NCBI RefSeq assembly: GCF_000759445.1 | Contig: NZ_JRMB01000001.1 | Coordinates: 1-64,000 of the forward strand | Source: Pseudomonas lutea | Lineage (GTDB): Bacteria; Pseudomonadota; Gammaproteobacteria; Pseudomonadales; Pseudomonadaceae | Length of the DNA stretch: 64,000 bases | Direction of reading: 5' to 3' | Shown: positions 35,740-49,321 of the stretch, in pieces | Layout of the letters: each line of letters begins with the position of its first letter | Position numbering within the stretch: position 1 is the first letter of the stretch | Translations under genes and position numbers: made by a program | The notes under the pieces: generated by a model | What the model was told of the DNA's origin: nothing | What the model saw: only the letters and a program-made list of their open reading frames with translations | Databases searched by the model: none

Positions 35740-35804
35740 ATCCCGGCTGAAGCCGGTCCCACAATGCATACGGTCTGTAGGACCGGGTTTCGCCGGGAAG
35801 AGGC
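35740..35804. repeat. inverted REP pair (second REP family)
   Basis: Two REP-like arms face each other: CCCGGCTGAAGCCGGTCCCA at 35742-35761 and TGTAGGACCGGGTTTCGCC from 35776. The core differs from the large array (GACCGG with GAAGCCGG, not GAGCCGGCTTGCTGG). It lies between mnmA and nudJ. Confidence 0.75.
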
Positions 35805-35807
35805 CAG

Positions 35808-36248
35808 TCAGTCGCGCACCACATCGAGGCTGTGGATCGGGCCTGCGAGGTAGTCATCGATGCATTCCAGTACCAGATGGCTGCGCCAGCGCTCGGGCTG
35901 TTCGGCCAACTCGTCGCGAGTGAGCCAAGGGGCGCCGACGATACCGGTGTCCAGGGCGCGGCCCGGGTGATGCCGGACGCCCCTGGCGGTAAAACAAACC
36001 CGTTGATAGGTCACGCCGTTGCTCGGCGCGGTGTACAGGTAAATGCCGACCACACCGGTGAGCTCGACGTCCCAGCCGGTTTCTTCCAGCGTTTCGCGGA
36101 CGGCCGCTTCACGCAGGGTCTCGTCAGGCTCCAGGTGTCCGGCGGGCTGATTGAGCACGAGCTTGCCGTTTTTCAGTTCCTCTACGAACAGAAAGCGGCC
36201 GTTGTCTTCGATGACGGTTGCAACGGTGATATGGGGATGCCAGGTCAT
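35808..36248 (-). CDS. nudJ: Nudix hydrolase NudJ
   Basis: A 146-aa Nudix protein. The box GX5EX7REUXEEXGU is complete at about residues 38-60 (GHLEPDETLREAAVRETLEE followed by TGWDVEL), giving the Mg2+ site for phosphate-bond cleavage. E. coli NudJ hydrolyses thiamine pyrophosphates and nucleoside tri/diphosphates and, as here, lies next to mnmA. The substrate in this organism is inferred from that. Confidence 0.9.
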   Translation of the reverse strand: MTWHPHITVATVIEDNGRFLFVEELKNGKLVLNQPAGHLEPDETLREAAVRETLEETGWDVELTGVVGIYLYTAPSNGVTYQRVCFTARGVRHHPGRALDTGIVGAPWLTRDELAEQPERWRSHLVLECIDDYLAGPIHSLDVVRD

Positions 36249-36264
36249 TGGGGCTTCTCGTTAG

Positions 36265-36356
36265 CTGTAGGAGCAATCCGAGTTTACGAGGGTCGCGAAG
36301 CGGATTGTCAGGTAAACCGCATTCGCGACCGTCGTAACCTCCGATGGCTCCTACAG
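36265..36356. repeat. inverted repeat with REP-like ends
   Basis: Outer arms CTGTAGGAGC and GCTCCTACAG enclose inner arms GGTCGCGAA and TTCGCGACC, so the 92-bp element folds into a long hairpin. The ends match REPIN ends but the core differs from the CCGGCTTGCTGG family. It lies just upstream of nudJ and after the idh terminator. Confidence 0.75.
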
Positions 36357-36370
36357 GGAGCGGAGTCAGC

Positions 36371-36403
36371 AAAAAAAAGCCCCGGCGCAAAGGCCAGGGC
36401 TTC
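36371..36403 (-). terminator. idh terminator
   Basis: Minus-strand AAGCCCTGGCC-loop-GCCGGGGCTT followed by eight consecutive T, about 40 bp after the idh stop. Confidence 0.88.
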
Positions 36404-36444
36404 TCATCGCACTCAGCAGCTTTGCAGCCGCCGATCGGAGCGCC

Positions 36445-39130
<2,686 letters not shown>

Positions 39131-39168
39131 AAAAAAGCCGGCCAACCCTATATAAGGTTGGCCGGCTT
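39131..39168 (-). terminator. cspD terminator
   Basis: Minus-strand GCCGGCCAACC-TTATATAG-GGTTGGCCGGC followed by TTTTTT: an 11-bp perfect stem, 45 bp after the cspD stop. Confidence 0.92.
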
Positions 39169-39213
39169 CCAGAAATCGCGCTTGAACGGTCCGGCTCAGG
39201 CGTGATGGTAACG

Positions 39214-39480
39214 CTATGCCTGTTGCTTCTCGAACTCTCTTTCGTGCGTGCGAACCGCTTCAGGAAGCGCCGCGGCCTGCTGTGCAACGATCTTTACGGC
39301 ATGGAGGCCCTTGGGCCCCTGGATGATTTCAAAATTGACCGGCTGCCCGGCCTTCAGTGTCTTATAGCCATCCATAGTGATCGCCGAGTAGTGCGCAAAC
39401 AGGTCTTCCGACTTGCCGTCTTCAACGATGAAGCCATACCCCTTGGCGTTGTTAAACCACTTGACCTTACCGCTTAGCAT
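39214..39480 (-). CDS. cspD: cold-shock-domain protein CspD
   Basis: An 88-aa cold-shock domain with a short C-terminal tail. RNP1 (KGYGFIV) and RNP2 (DLFAHY) are intact; the extra 15-20 residues and the position beside clpS/clpA mark it as CspD. In E. coli CspD is stationary-phase induced, binds single-stranded DNA, inhibits replication and is degraded by Lon. The start at 39480 (MLSGKVKWFN) is chosen. It is divergent from clpS over a 222-bp shared promoter region. Confidence 0.93.
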   Translation of the reverse strand: MLSGKVKWFNNAKGYGFIVEDGKSEDLFAHYSAITMDGYKTLKAGQPVNFEIIQGPKGLHAVKIVAQQAAALPEAVRTHEREFEKQQA

Positions 39481-39702
39481 AGTCACATCCCTCTGCAAAG
39501 GACTCCGATGGGAGTATCATCACCTCTCATCCGCCGGACCTAAAAAATTTTGGTTGACTGCGCGGACCCTTTTTACCCAATGTGGGTTCTATTGTTTGTA
39601 ACACCGATTGGCCGATAGTCAAGGCCAAGCGACGGTCCAGTTGAAATACGGTATCGCCGCCACCATTTAATTCAATCACGTCCTCTGTGAACCTTCTTTA
39701 CC

Positions 39703-40068
39703 ATGCATGCATTCAGCAAGATTCGACTAACATTCAATCAGAATGACCCGCAGCAGCCCCATGAGGACGACGCGTCGGGTATCGCTGTACAGGAAGCCGA
39801 GCCGACATTGCAGGTGCCGCCTATGTATAAGGTGGTTTTGTTCAACGATGACTACACCCCGATGGATTTCGTTGTCGAAGTGCTCGAGGTGTTTTTTAAC
39901 CTGAATCGTGAGCTGGCGACCAAGGTCATGCTGGCCGTCCATACAGAGGGACGGGCCGTTTGCGGGTTGTTCACCCGTGACATTGCCGAGACCAAGGCTA
40001 TGCAGGTCAATCAGTACGCCAGGGAAAGCCAGCATCCGCTACTCTGTGAAATCGAGAAGGACGGTTAA
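39703..40068 (+). CDS. clpS: ClpS adaptor of the ClpAP protease
   Basis: A 121-aa N-degron adaptor. It has the flexible N-terminal tail (residues 1-38), the substrate-pocket strand [17 protein letters not shown] and the ClpA-binding second half ([17 protein letters not shown]). It delivers proteins with N-terminal Leu, Phe, Tyr or Trp to ClpA. It lies 29 bp upstream of clpA in one operon. The bpt and aat genes that create such N-termini are 2-4 kb away. Confidence 0.96.
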   Translation: MHAFSKIRLTFNQNDPQQPHEDDASGIAVQEAEPTLQVPPMYKVVLFNDDYTPMDFVVEVLEVFFNLNRELATKVMLAVHTEGRAVCGLFTRDIAETKAMQVNQYARESQHPLLCEIEKDG

Positions 40069-40097
40069 CGCCGGACACTTGGGTATGAGGTGAAGCT

Positions 40098-42368
40098 ATG
40101 TTAAACCGTGAGCTCGAAGTCACCCTCAATCTGGCTTTCAAGGAGGCCCGCTCCAAACGTCATGAATTCATGACCGTCGAGCACCTTCTGCTGGCCCTAT
40201 TGGACAATGAGGCTGCCGCCACCGTACTGCGTGCCTGCGGCGCAAACCTCGACAAACTCAAACACGACCTCCAGGAGTTCATCGACTCCACCACGCCGCT
40301 GATCCCCGTCCACGACGAGGACCGCGAGACCCAACCTACACTCGGCTTCCAACGCGTTCTGCAACGTGCGGTTTTTCACGTGCAGAGCTCCGGCAAGCGT
40401 GAAGTTACCGGTGCCAACGTACTGGTAGCGATTTTCAGCGAGCAGGAAAGCCAGGCAGTGTTTCTGCTCAAGCAGCAGAGCGTTGCCCGTATCGATGTCG
40501 TCAACTACATCGCCCATGGCATTTCCAAAGTGCCTGGGCATGGCGATCAGTCTGAAGGTGAGCAAGATATGCAGGACGACGAGGGCGGTGAGTCTTCTTC
40601 TTCAGGCAATCCTCTGGATGCCTATGCAAGCAACCTGAATGAGCTGGCCCGTCAAGGCCGCATTGATCCGCTGGTAGGCCGCGAGATGGAAGTCGAGCGC
40701 GTCGCTCAGATCCTCGCGCGGCGTCGCAAGAACAACCCGCTGCTGGTGGGCGAGGCGGGGGTGGGCAAGACCGCCATCGCCGAAGGTCTGGCCAAACGTA
40801 TCGTCGATAATCAAGTGCCGGACCTGCTCGCCAACAGTGTCGTTTATTCCCTCGACCTGGGTGCGTTGCTGGCCGGGACCAAATACCGCGGGGATTTCGA
40901 AAAGCGCTTCAAAGCGTTGCTGGGCGAACTGAAGAAACGCCCTCATGCCATTCTGTTCATCGACGAAATCCACACCATCATTGGTGCAGGTGCTGCGTCG
41001 GGCGGCGTGATGGACGCTTCCAACCTGCTCAAGCCGTTGCTGTCTTCGGGTGATATCCGTTGCATCGGTTCGACGACGTTTCAGGAATTTCGCGGCATCT
41101 TCGAGAAAGACCGTGCCCTGGCGCGTCGCTTCCAGAAGGTCGACGTTTCCGAGCCATCGGTTGAAGACACTATCGGCATCCTGCGTGGCCTGAAAGGCCG
41201 GTTCGAGCAGCATCACAACATCGAGTACAGCGATGAGGCACTGCGCGCTGCAGCCGAGCTGGCGTCGCGCTACATCAATGATCGTCACATGCCCGACAAG
41301 GCAATCGACGTGATTGACGAGGCGGGTGCCTACCAACGCCTGCAACCTGTTGAAATGCGCGTCAAGCGCATTGAAGTGCCGCAGGTTGAAGACATCGTGG
41401 CCAAGATTGCGCGGATTCCTCCAAAGCACGTCAACAGTTCCGACAAGGAGCTGCTGCGTAACCTGGAGCGCGACCTGAAGCTGACGGTATTTGGTCAGGA
41501 TGCGGCCATCGACTCGCTGTCCACTGCTATCAAGCTGTCGCGCGCGGGCCTCAAGTCGCCGGACAAGCCGGTCGGTTCGTTCCTGTTCGCAGGGCCTACT
41601 GGCGTGGGCAAGACCGAAGCGGCGCGTCAGTTGGCCAAGGCGCTGGGTATCGAGCTGGTGCGGTTCGACATGTCCGAGTACATGGAGCGTCACACCGTAT
41701 CGCGACTCATCGGTGCGCCGCCGGGTTACGTCGGGTTCGATCAGGGCGGTCTGTTGACCGAAGCGATCACCAAGCAGCCGCATTGTGTGCTGTTGCTTGA
41801 TGAGATCGAGAAGGCGCATCCGGAAGTCTTCAACCTGCTGCTGCAGGTCATGGACCACGGCACGCTGACGGATAACAACGGGCGCAAGGCGGATTTCCGC
41901 AACGTGATCGTGATCATGACCACCAACGCGGGCGCCGAGACTGCAGCGCGTGCTTCGATCGGCTTCACTCATCAGGATCACTCATCTGATGCCATGGAAG
42001 TGATCAAGAAGAGCTTTACGCCTGAGTTTCGCAACCGTCTGGACACCATCATCCAGTTTGGTCGCCTCAGTCATGAGGTCATCAAAAGCGTGGTGGACAA
42101 GTTCCTCACCGAGCTTCAGGCGCAGCTGGAAGACAAGCGCGTATTGCTGGAAGTGACCGACGCGGCGAGAAGTTATCTGGCCGAAGGTGGTTACGATGCG
42201 GCAATGGGGGCGCGTCCGATGGCACGTCTGATCCAGGACAAGATCAAGCGTCCGCTGGCCGAAGAGATTCTCTTTGGTGAGTTGTCCGAGCATGGCGGTG
42301 TGGTTCACATCGACTTCAAGGACGGCGAGATCACGTTCGACTACGAAACCACGGCCGAAATGGCCTGA
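40098..42368 (+). CDS. clpA: ClpA ATPase subunit of ClpAP
   Basis: A 756-aa Hsp100 unfoldase. The N-domain (1-145) is followed by AAA1 with Walker [14 protein letters not shown] and Walker [11 protein letters not shown], then AAA2 with Walker [14 protein letters not shown] and Walker [13 protein letters not shown]. The ClpP-docking loop reads IGF (in [10 protein letters not shown]), where E. coli has IGL. Its partner ClpP is not in the window. The length is normal and the region after it has a good terminator. Confidence 0.97.
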   Translation: MLNRELEVTLNLAFKEARSKRHEFMTVEHLLLALLDNEAAATVLRACGANLDKLKHDLQEFIDSTTPLIPVHDEDRETQPTLGFQRVLQRAVFHVQSSGKREVTGANVLVAIFSEQESQAVFLLKQQSVARIDVVNYIAHGISKVPGHGDQSEGEQDMQDDEGGESSSSGNPLDAYASNLNELARQGRIDPLVGREMEVERVAQILARRRKNNPLLVGEAGVGKTAIAEGLAKRIVDNQVPDLLANSVVYSLDLGALLAGTKYRGDFEKRFKALLGELKKRPHAILFIDEIHTIIGAGAASGGVMDASNLLKPLLSSGDIRCIGSTTFQEFRGIFEKDRALARRFQKVDVSEPSVEDTIGILRGLKGRFEQHHNIEYSDEALRAAAELASRYINDRHMPDKAIDVIDEAGAYQRLQPVEMRVKRIEVPQVEDIVAKIARIPPKHVNSSDKELLRNLERDLKLTVFGQDAAIDSLSTAIKLSRAGLKSPDKPVGSFLFAGPTGVGKTEAARQLAKALGIELVRFDMSEYMERHTVSRLIGAPPGYVGFDQGGLLTEAITKQPHCVLLLDEIEKAHPEVFNLLLQVMDHGTLTDNNGRKADFRNVIVIMTTNAGAETAARASIGFTHQDHSSDAMEVIKKSFTPEFRNRLDTIIQFGRLSHEVIKSVVDKFLTELQAQLEDKRVLLEVTDAARSYLAEGGYDAAMGARPMARLIQDKIKRPLAEEILFGELSEHGGVVHIDFKDGEITFDYETTAEMA

Positions 42369-42391
42369 CGTTTCGTTAGGGGCACACACTC

Positions 42392-42417
42392 AAAAGGCGC
42401 CGATTGGCGCCTTTTTT
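42392..42417 (+). terminator. clpSA terminator
   Basis: AAAAGGCGCC-GATT-GGCGCCTTTTTT, 24 bp after the clpA stop: perfect stem, small loop, T tract. Confidence 0.93.
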
Positions 42418-42474
42418 GTTGGCTTCATGGCCGTGATTCGTGACCCATGGTGGGACGTGACGCTTCGTGCAATC

Positions 42475-42563
42475 TGTAGGAGCCGGCTTGCTGGCGAACG
42501 CGGTCGTTCAGGGATGGATATGTCGGCTGGCACAATGCGTTCGCCAGTAAGCCGGCTCCTACG
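42475..42563. repeat. single REPIN element
   Basis: One REPIN of the same family as the large array: left arm TGTAGGAGCCGGCTTGCTGG, right arm GTAAGCCGGCTCCTACGG, with a different inner loop. It lies between two terminators, a typical neutral site, and shows the unit exists alone elsewhere in the chromosome. Confidence 0.9.
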
Positions 42564-42628
42564 GGGACACGGCGCTACAAAGATGGCGAGCTTTCAAACA
42601 GAAGGCGAGGCATGAATCCTGCGCCAAC

Positions 42629-42661
42629 AAAAACGCCCGGCAGATGCCGGGCGTTTTTGTT
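42629..42661 (-). terminator. infA terminator
   Basis: AAAAACGCCCGGC-AGAT-GCCGGGCGTTTTT, directly after the infA stop on the minus strand. A and T tracts flank both sides, so it can work in both directions. Confidence 0.92.
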
Positions 42662-42669
42662 AAGACCTG

Positions 42670-42888
42670 TTAGCGGGCGCGGTAAGTGATGCGCCCTTTG
42701 CTCAAGTCGTAGGGCGTCAGCTCAACGCGGACCTTGTCGCCGGTAAGAATGCGGATGTAGTTCTTGCGCATCTTGCCGGAGATGTGCGCGGTTACGACGT
42801 GCCCATTTTCCAACTCCACACGGAACATGGTGTTGGGCAGGGTGTCGACGACAGTGCCTTCCATTTCGAAGCTGTCTTCTTTCGACAT
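42670..42888 (-). CDS. infA: translation initiation factor IF-1
   Basis: A 72-aa S1/OB-fold protein that binds the ribosomal A site during initiation. The sequence is near-universal for IF-1 ([19 protein letters not shown] at the start; [21 protein letters not shown] near the end). It is transcribed away from clpA and ends at its own terminator; bpt lies upstream. Confidence 0.97.
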
Positions 42889-42989
42889 GCAGTAGAGCCC
42901 TCGGTATCCAATGAATGGCCCGGTGCAAACGGCAGCCAGGCAAAAGCGGGCTGCATTGTGCCCGAAAACTGAGGTTTAAGCCAAGGGCT

Positions 42990-43697
42990 TCAGTAAAGAG
43001 TGACCCATCTTTGATTCGTGAGCAGTTCGATAGGCCGATATTGGGTCTTGTAATTCATCTTTTTGCAGTTCTTTATCCAGTAGCCCAGGTAAACAGCGTG
43101 CAACTGCATGCGCGCCGCTTCGGCAATCTGCCAGAGGATGGCGTAGCGGCCAAGGCTGCGACGCTCCTCGGCCGGCTCGTAGAACGTGTAGACGGCTGAA
43201 AGCCCGTTGGGCAGCAGGTCGGTGACGGCGACCGCAAGCAGGCGACCCTCCAGACGAAACTCGTAGAACCGTGAAAACGGCAGGTCCCGGACCAAAAACG
43301 TGGAAAACTGATCACGGCTGGGTGGAAACATGTCGCCATCGGCGTGGCGCTGCTCGATGTAGCGCTGGTAGAGATCGAAATACTCTTCGCTGAAATGCGG
43401 TTTGATGCTAGTGACTTCCAGGTCGACGTTGCGCTTGAAAATACGTTTTTGCTGGCGATCAGGCGTGAACAGCCCGACCGGAATTCGCGCAGGCACGCAG
43501 GCACTGCAATTCTGGCAATGCGGACGGTACAGATGATCGCCACTGCGGCGAAACCCCATGTCAGAGAGATCGGCATAGACCTGAACATCCATCGGCTGGC
43601 TGGGGTCGAGAAACAGCGTTGTGGCTTGTTCCTCGGGCAGGTAGCTGCAGGAGTGGGGTTGAGTGGCATAGAACTTCAGCCGCGCCAGCTCGGTCAT
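42990..43697 (-). CDS. bpt: aspartate/glutamate leucyltransferase Bpt
   Basis: A 235-aa member of the Ate1/Bpt family. Bpt adds Leu from Leu-tRNA to proteins with N-terminal Asp or Glu, turning them into ClpS substrates. The N-terminal domain has the cysteine motif [14 protein letters not shown] and the C-terminal GNAT-like domain has [20 protein letters not shown]. The start at 43697 ([10 protein letters not shown]) is chosen over an upstream in-frame codon. It is the second transferase of the N-degron set here. Confidence 0.93.
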   Translation of the reverse strand: MTELARLKFYATQPHSCSYLPEEQATTLFLDPSQPMDVQVYADLSDMGFRRSGDHLYRPHCQNCSACVPARIPVGLFTPDRQQKRIFKRNVDLEVTSIKPHFSEEYFDLYQRYIEQRHADGDMFPPSRDQFSTFLVRDLPFSRFYEFRLEGRLLAVAVTDLLPNGLSAVYTFYEPAEERRSLGRYAILWQIAEAARMQLHAVYLGYWIKNCKKMNYKTQYRPIELLTNQRWVTLY

Positions 43698-43744
43698 GAT
43701 CAACCCTCGAAAAAAACTTGAGTTAAGAGTGTATGCCAGCCATA

Positions 43745-44434
43745 TCAAACTCGCCTAGGCAGCCAGTCGGCACAATTGTCTGCGTCCAGATGTTCGCCCA
43801 GCCATTGGGCGAAGGTCTGACGTGGAATGGACCGCGCACCGAGGCTCTGCAGGTGTTGAGTGGGCATCTGACAATCGATCATGACGAAGCCCCATGCCTT
43901 GAGGTGTCCGACCAGCGTGGCAAAGCCGACCTTGGAGGCGTTGTCGGCGCGGCTGAACATGGACTCGCCGAAAAACAACCTGCCCATGGCCAGTCCGTAC
44001 AGGCCGCCTACCAGTGTGTCCCCATCCCAGACCTCAACGCTGTGCGCAAAACCGCGGGCGTGCAGTTCGATGTATGCCGCCTGCATTGAACCGGTGATCC
44101 AAGTGCCGTCCGCGTAGGCCCGAGGTTCGGCGCACGCCTGGATGACGGCCGCAAAGTCTTGATCGAAGGTGACCCGATAACGATTCTGGCGCAGCAGCTT
44201 GCCCAGGCTGCGCGAGACATGAAGCTCGTCGGGAAACAGCACGGTGCGCGGGTCCGGCGACCACCAGAGAATCGGTTGGCCCTGCTGATACCAGGGAAAA
44301 CACCCGTGGCGGTACGCCGCAATCAGGCGGTCGGCGGACAAGTCACCGCCGCCCGCCAGCAACCCGTTGGGCTCGCGCATGGCTTTTTCCAGCGGTGGGA
44401 ATTCCAGGGTGTCGCGTTGTAACCAGGTCAGCAT
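43745..44434 (-). CDS. aat: leucyl/phenylalanyl-tRNA--protein transferase Aat
   Basis: A 229-aa enzyme that adds Leu or Phe to proteins with N-terminal Lys or Arg, making primary N-degrons. The diagnostic segments are [20 protein letters not shown] and [18 protein letters not shown] in the N-terminal third, and [13 protein letters not shown] near residue 170. It is followed after 47 bp by bpt and reads toward infA and clpSA. Confidence 0.96.
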   Translation of the reverse strand: MLTWLQRDTLEFPPLEKAMREPNGLLAGGGDLSADRLIAAYRHGCFPWYQQGQPILWWSPDPRTVLFPDELHVSRSLGKLLRQNRYRVTFDQDFAAVIQACAEPRAYADGTWITGSMQAAYIELHARGFAHSVEVWDGDTLVGGLYGLAMGRLFFGESMFSRADNASKVGFATLVGHLKAWGFVMIDCQMPTQHLQSLGARSIPRQTFAQWLGEHLDADNCADWLPRRV

Positions 44435-44871
44435 GGCATCCAGACTTTACGAGAGGGGAGGGGAGGCCGCGCCGGCGTGCAACTCCGTTGTGCAATTGCG
44501 GTCACAGGCGCTTGGTTGTGCCCCGACGCCCGGCTGCAGAGCAGTTGCTTCCAGACGTGGCCTTTTGACAGTTCAGGAGTACGGCAGGCACGGCGCATAA
44601 GTCTTTGTCGCCAAACAAAATGCGTGCTCCAATTGCCTTCGGCCGTCGAGGCTTGAAGATCCGCAAGCCCCGCGCCAGACTAACGTAGCGCGCGGCGTGC
44701 AAATCCGTACAATGCCGTTGTTGTTTAACCTTATTTCAAGTCACCTGTCGAGCTTGGGTTAGCGCCATTGTGGTTTCCATGGCCGTCAGGAGCGTCACTG
44801 CCATTTCGTCAAGGCAGTCGTACACAGTCAATCACCAGATGTTCGCGCTTGCGCGCAGGAATTGAAGCGTT
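44435..44871. other. 437-bp divergent region aat / ftsK
   Basis: This region holds the promoters of aat (minus) and ftsK (plus). No ORF with start and ribosome site was seen, and no strong sigma-70 pair. P. aeruginosa has trxB1 here; this genome does not. AGGA at 44857-44860 serves ftsK. Confidence 0.45.
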
Positions 44872-47277
44872 TTGAAGAAATCCACCATAGCACCCACCCC
44901 CGTTCCGCTCTGGCGGCAGCATTTGCACTACCGGCTCAAGGAAGGTGCACTGATTGCGTTCGGCGCCCTGTGTCTTTATCTGATCATGGCGCTGCTGACC
45001 TACGATCAGGGCGATCCAGGCTGGAGCCACACGAGCAGCTCGGCTCAGGTGCAGAACGCTGCAGGCCGCGCCGGCGCGTTCTCGGCCGACATCCTGTTCA
45101 TGATTCTCGGCTACTTCGCCTACATCTTTCCGCTGTTGCTTGGGGTCAAGGCTTATCAGGTGTTCCGCCATCGTCACGAACCGTGGCAGTGGAGCGGCTG
45201 GCTGTTCTCCTGGCGCACGATCGGTCTGGTGTTTCTGGTCCTGGCCGGCGCATCGCTCGCGCATCTGCATTTTCATTCGGCGTCGGGCCTCCCGGGCTCG
45301 GCCGGCGGCGTGCTGGGCGAGGTGCTTGGCGATCTGGCCAAGCGCGCGCTGAATGTGCAGGGCAGCACGCTGTTGTTCATTGCGCTGTTCCTGTTCGGCC
45401 TGACCGTCTTCACCGACCTGTCCTGGTTCAAAGTCATGGACACGACGGGCAAGATAACGCTGGACCTGGTCGAGCTGTTCACCGGCTCGCTCAACCGTTG
45501 GTGGGCCGCCCGCAACGAGCGCAAGCAAATGGTTGCCCAGCTGCGAGAAGTTGACATGCGTGTCGACGAGGTCGTTGCGCCAGTCGCCCCTGATCGACGC
45601 GAGCAGGCCAAGGCCAAAGAACGCCTCATCGAGCGCGAACAGGCGTTGACCGAGCACATGGCGGCTCGCGAAAAGCACGTTCCGGCGGTTATCGCTCCGG
45701 CACCCGCTCGTGTGCCAGAGCCGAGCAAGCGCGTACAGAAAGAAAAGCAGGCGCCATTGTTCGTGGACAGCGCCGTGGAAGGTACGCTGCCGCCGATCTC
45801 GATCCTCGACCCGGCAGAGAAAAAGCAGCTCAATTACTCGCCCGAATCGCTGGCAGCAGTGGGTCACCTGCTTGAAATCAAACTCAAGGAGTTTGGGGTT
45901 GAGGTCTCGGTGGACTCGATCCATCCAGGTCCGGTCATCACCCGCTACGAGATCCAGCCGGCGGCCGGCGTAAAAGTCAGTCGCATTTCCAACCTGGCGA
46001 AAGACCTGGCGCGTTCGCTGGCAGTGACCAGCGTGCGGGTTGTCGAGGTCATTCCCGGCAAGACCACTGTCGGCATCGAGATACCCAACGAGGACCGCCA
46101 GATCGTGCGCTTCTCCGAGGTCCTTTCGACGCCGGAGTACGACGACGCCAAATCGCCCGTCACGCTGGCGCTGGGTCACGACATCGGCGGCAAGCCGGTC
46201 ATCACCGACCTTGCGAAGATGCCTCACCTGCTGGTTGCCGGTACCACCGGTTCCGGTAAGTCGGTGGGTGTGAACGCGATGATCCTGTCGATCCTGTTCA
46301 AGTCCGGCCCGGAAGACGCCAAGCTGATCATGATCGACCCGAAAATGCTCGAGCTGTCGATCTACGAAGGTATTCCCCATCTGCTGTGCCCGGTGGTAAC
46401 GGACATGAAGGACGCTGCCAACGCCTTGCGCTGGTCGGTGGCCGAAATGGAGCGTCGTTACAAACTGATGGCCAAGATGGGCGTGCGTAACCTGTCCGGT
46501 TTCAACCAGAAGGTTCGCGAGGCGGAGGAGGCCGGTACGCCGCTTTCCGATCCGCTGTACCACCGCGAGAGCATTCACGACGAAGCACCGCTGCTGACCA
46601 AGCTGCCGACCATCGTTGTGGTGGTGGACGAGTTCGCCGACATGATGATGATCGTCGGCAAGAAGGTTGAAGAACTCATCGCCCGTATCGCGCAGAAGGC
46701 CCGAGCGGCAGGTATCCACCTGATCCTGGCGACCCAGCGTCCGTCGGTTGACGTCATCACCGGTCTGATCAAGGCAAACATCCCGACGCGGATGGCATTT
46801 CAGGTGTCGAGCAAAATCGACTCCCGGACCATCATCGACCAGGGCGGCGCCGAGCAACTGCTGGGCCACGGTGACATGCTTTACATGCCGCCAGGCACCA
46901 GCCTGCCGATCCGGGTGCACGGCGCGTTCGTGTCCGACGAAGAGGTTCACCGCGTGGTCGAGGCCTGGAAACTGCGCGGCACGCCGGACTACAACGACGA
47001 CATCCTCGCCGGCGTCGAGGAGCCAGGCAGCGGCTTCGATGGCGGTGGCGGCGGCGGTGATGGCGAGGACAGCGAAAGCGACGCGCTTTACGACGAAGCC
47101 GTCAAGTTCGTACTTGAAAGCCGACGCGCCTCGATCTCTGCCGTGCAGCGCAAGCTGAAGATTGGCTACAACCGTGCCGCGCGGATGATCGAAACCATGG
47201 AAAATGCCGGCGTCGTGACAGCCATGAACACCAACGGCTCGCGTGAAGTGATTGCGCCAGCCCCCGTGCGTGACTGA
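44872..47277 (+). CDS. ftsK: DNA translocase FtsK
   Basis: An 801-aa septal DNA pump that clears chromosomes from the division plane and activates XerCD. Four membrane segments lie at about 25-180, then a charged linker (to about 310). The RecA-like motor has Walker [14 protein letters not shown] and Walker [14 protein letters not shown]. The C-terminal gamma winged helix (about 740-800, [20 protein letters not shown]) reads KOPS sites. The start is a TTG at 44872, giving [16 protein letters not shown], with AGGA 11 bases upstream; no ATG fits. Confidence 0.96.
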   Translation: MKKSTIAPTPVPLWRQHLHYRLKEGALIAFGALCLYLIMALLTYDQGDPGWSHTSSSAQVQNAAGRAGAFSADILFMILGYFAYIFPLLLGVKAYQVFRHRHEPWQWSGWLFSWRTIGLVFLVLAGASLAHLHFHSASGLPGSAGGVLGEVLGDLAKRALNVQGSTLLFIALFLFGLTVFTDLSWFKVMDTTGKITLDLVELFTGSLNRWWAARNERKQMVAQLREVDMRVDEVVAPVAPDRREQAKAKERLIEREQALTEHMAAREKHVPAVIAPAPARVPEPSKRVQKEKQAPLFVDSAVEGTLPPISILDPAEKKQLNYSPESLAAVGHLLEIKLKEFGVEVSVDSIHPGPVITRYEIQPAAGVKVSRISNLAKDLARSLAVTSVRVVEVIPGKTTVGIEIPNEDRQIVRFSEVLSTPEYDDAKSPVTLALGHDIGGKPVITDLAKMPHLLVAGTTGSGKSVGVNAMILSILFKSGPEDAKLIMIDPKMLELSIYEGIPHLLCPVVTDMKDAANALRWSVAEMERRYKLMAKMGVRNLSGFNQKVREAEEAGTPLSDPLYHRESIHDEAPLLTKLPTIVVVVDEFADMMMIVGKKVEELIARIAQKARAAGIHLILATQRPSVDVITGLIKANIPTRMAFQVSSKIDSRTIIDQGGAEQLLGHGDMLYMPPGTSLPIRVHGAFVSDEEVHRVVEAWKLRGTPDYNDDILAGVEEPGSGFDGGGGGGDGEDSESDALYDEAVKFVLESRRASISAVQRKLKIGYNRAARMIETMENAGVVTAMNTNGSREVIAPAPVRD

Positions 47278-47353
47278 CACTTCCCTGTCATGCCTGACCG
47301 GGCGGCGCCTCTACGGCGGCGTCCGGCTTCAACCACACTCAAAGAGGAATCCC

Positions 47354-47977
47354 ATGCGTCTTATCCGCATGTTGTTGGTATCTGCACTGGCTTTTTCCGC
47401 CCTCCCGGCCCTCGCCGACAGCAAGGACGTGGCGCGCCTGACCCAACTGCTGGAGAACTCCAAAACCCTGAGCGGGCGTTTCTCCCAGCTCACGCTGGAC
47501 GGCGGTGGCACCCAATTGCAGGAAACCACTGGCGAGATGACTCTGCAGCGCCCCGGCCTGTTCTATTGGCACACCGATGCGCCCCAGGAGCAGCTGATGG
47601 TTTCCGACGGCAAGAAGGTGTCGCTGTGGGACCCCGACCTGGAGCAGGTCACCATCAAGACCCTCGATCAGCGCCTGACCCAGACCCCGGCGCTGTTACT
47701 GTCGGGTGACGTGTCGAAAATCAGCGAAAGCTTTGACATCACTGCCAAGGAAGCGGGCGGTGTGATTGACTTCGTGCTCAAGCCCAAATCCAAGGACACG
47801 CTGTTCGACAGTCTGCGACTGTCGTTTCGCAACGGCATGATCAACGACATGCAGCTGATCGACAGTGTTGGGCAACGCACCAATATCCTGTTCACCGGCG
47901 TCAAGGCCAACGAGCCTGTCGCGGCGAGCAAGTTCCAGTTCCAGATCCCTAAGGGCGCTGACGTCATTCAGGAATAA
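47354..47977 (+). CDS. lolA: outer-membrane lipoprotein carrier LolA
   Basis: A 207-aa periplasmic chaperone that carries lipoproteins from LolCDE to LolB. The signal peptide [21 protein letters not shown] is cut before DSKD. The mature part has the LolA motifs ([41 protein letters not shown]). ATG 47354 is preceded by AAAGAGGA; a longer in-frame extension lacks a signal peptide. It lies between ftsK and rarA, the usual order. Confidence 0.96.
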   Translation: MRLIRMLLVSALAFSALPALADSKDVARLTQLLENSKTLSGRFSQLTLDGGGTQLQETTGEMTLQRPGLFYWHTDAPQEQLMVSDGKKVSLWDPDLEQVTIKTLDQRLTQTPALLLSGDVSKISESFDITAKEAGGVIDFVLKPKSKDTLFDSLRLSFRNGMINDMQLIDSVGQRTNILFTGVKANEPVAASKFQFQIPKGADVIQE

Positions 47978-47995
47978 AAGGGGTTCGCCTGTTTC

Positions 47996-49321
47996 ATGGA
48001 CCTGTTCAGCAGTGAACCGATCGCACAGCCGTTGGCCGCCCGCCTGCGGGCGACCAATCTGGACGAGTACGTTGGCCAGCAGCATTTGCTCGCCCACGGC
48101 AAGCCGCTGCGCGAGGCGCTGGAGCAGGGTGCGCTGCATTCGATGATCTTCTGGGGGCCGCCCGGCGTGGGCAAGACCACGCTGGCGCGGTTGCTGGCCA
48201 AAGTCTCGGACGCGCATTTTGAAACAGTGTCGGCGGTGCTCGCGGGGGTCAAGGAGATCCGCCAGGCGGTGGAAATCGCCAAGCAGCAAGCCGGTCAGTA
48301 TGGCCGCCGGACGATTCTGTTCGTCGACGAAGTTCATCGCTTCAACAAATCGCAACAGGATGCGTTCCTGCCCTATGTTGAGGATGGCACGCTGATTTTC
48401 ATCGGCGCCACCACCGAAAACCCTTCTTTCGAACTGAACAACGCCTTGCTGTCCCGCGCCCGCGTCTATGTGCTCAAAAGCCTGGACGAAGCTGCGCTGC
48501 GCCAACTGGTCAACCGTGCGCTGACCGAAGAGCGCGGGCTGGGCAATCGGCATCTGACGCTCGGTGATGAAGCATTCAAGACGCTCCTGGCCGCAGCGGA
48601 CGGCGACGGTCGGCGCATGCTCAACCTGCTGGAGAACGCCTCGGACCTTGCCGAAGACGGCAGCGAGATCGATCCCGAATTGCTGCAAAGCCTGTTGGGT
48701 GACAGCCGCCGTCGTTTCGACAAGGGCGGCGAAGCGTTCTACGACCAGATTTCCGCGCTGCACAAATCCATCCGCGGTTCCAACCCGGACGCTGCGCTGT
48801 ACTGGTTTGCGCGGATGATCGACGGCGGTTGCGATCCGCTGTATCTGGCGCGGCGCGTGGTGCGCATGGCCAGTGAAGACATTGGCAACGCAGACCCGCG
48901 CGCCTTGCCGCTGTGCATGTCCGCCTGGGACGTGCAGGAACGCCTCGGCAGCCCGGAAGGCGAGCTGGCCGTTGCCCAGGCCATCGTTTATCTAGCCTGT
49001 GCGCCAAAGAGCAACGCCGTCTACATGGGTTTCAAGATGGCCATGAGGGAAGCCACCGAGCACGGCTCGCTGGAGGTTCCGCTGCACCTGCGCAACGCGC
49101 CCACCAAGCTGATGAAGCAACTCGGTTACGGCGAAGAATACCGCTACGCCCACGATGAGCCGGACGCGTACGCGGCGGGTGAGGATTATTTCCCCGACGA
49201 GCTCGAGCCTCGCCAATACTATCAGCCGGTCCCGCGGGGCCTTGAGCTGAAGATCGGCGAAAAACTCAAACACCTTTCGGCGCTCGACCGCGCCAGCCCC
49301 CGTCAGCGGAGAAAACCGTGA
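47996..49321 (+). CDS. rarA: replication-associated recombination protein RarA (MgsA)
   Basis: A 441-aa AAA+ clamp-loader-like ATPase acting at stalled forks. Walker A is [14 protein letters not shown], Walker [21 protein letters not shown], sensor 1 [14 protein letters not shown]. The C-terminal half is the helical tetramerisation region ([20 protein letters not shown]). It overlaps crcB by 4 bp and lies 18 bp behind lolA. Confidence 0.96.
   Translation: MDLFSSEPIAQPLAARLRATNLDEYVGQQHLLAHGKPLREALEQGALHSMIFWGPPGVGKTTLARLLAKVSDAHFETVSAVLAGVKEIRQAVEIAKQQAGQYGRRTILFVDEVHRFNKSQQDAFLPYVEDGTLIFIGATTENPSFELNNALLSRARVYVLKSLDEAALRQLVNRALTEERGLGNRHLTLGDEAFKTLLAAADGDGRRMLNLLENASDLAEDGSEIDPELLQSLLGDSRRRFDKGGEAFYDQISALHKSIRGSNPDAALYWFARMIDGGCDPLYLARRVVRMASEDIGNADPRALPLCMSAWDVQERLGSPEGELAVAQAIVYLACAPKSNAVYMGFKMAMREATEHGSLEVPLHLRNAPTKLMKQLGYGEEYRYAHDEPDAYAAGEDYFPDELEPRQYYQPVPRGLELKIGEKLKHLSALDRASPRQRRKP

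Noticed and set aside
44809..47280. 823-codon minus-strand frame
   Set aside because: Antisense shadow of ftsK; ftsK carries all motor motifs.
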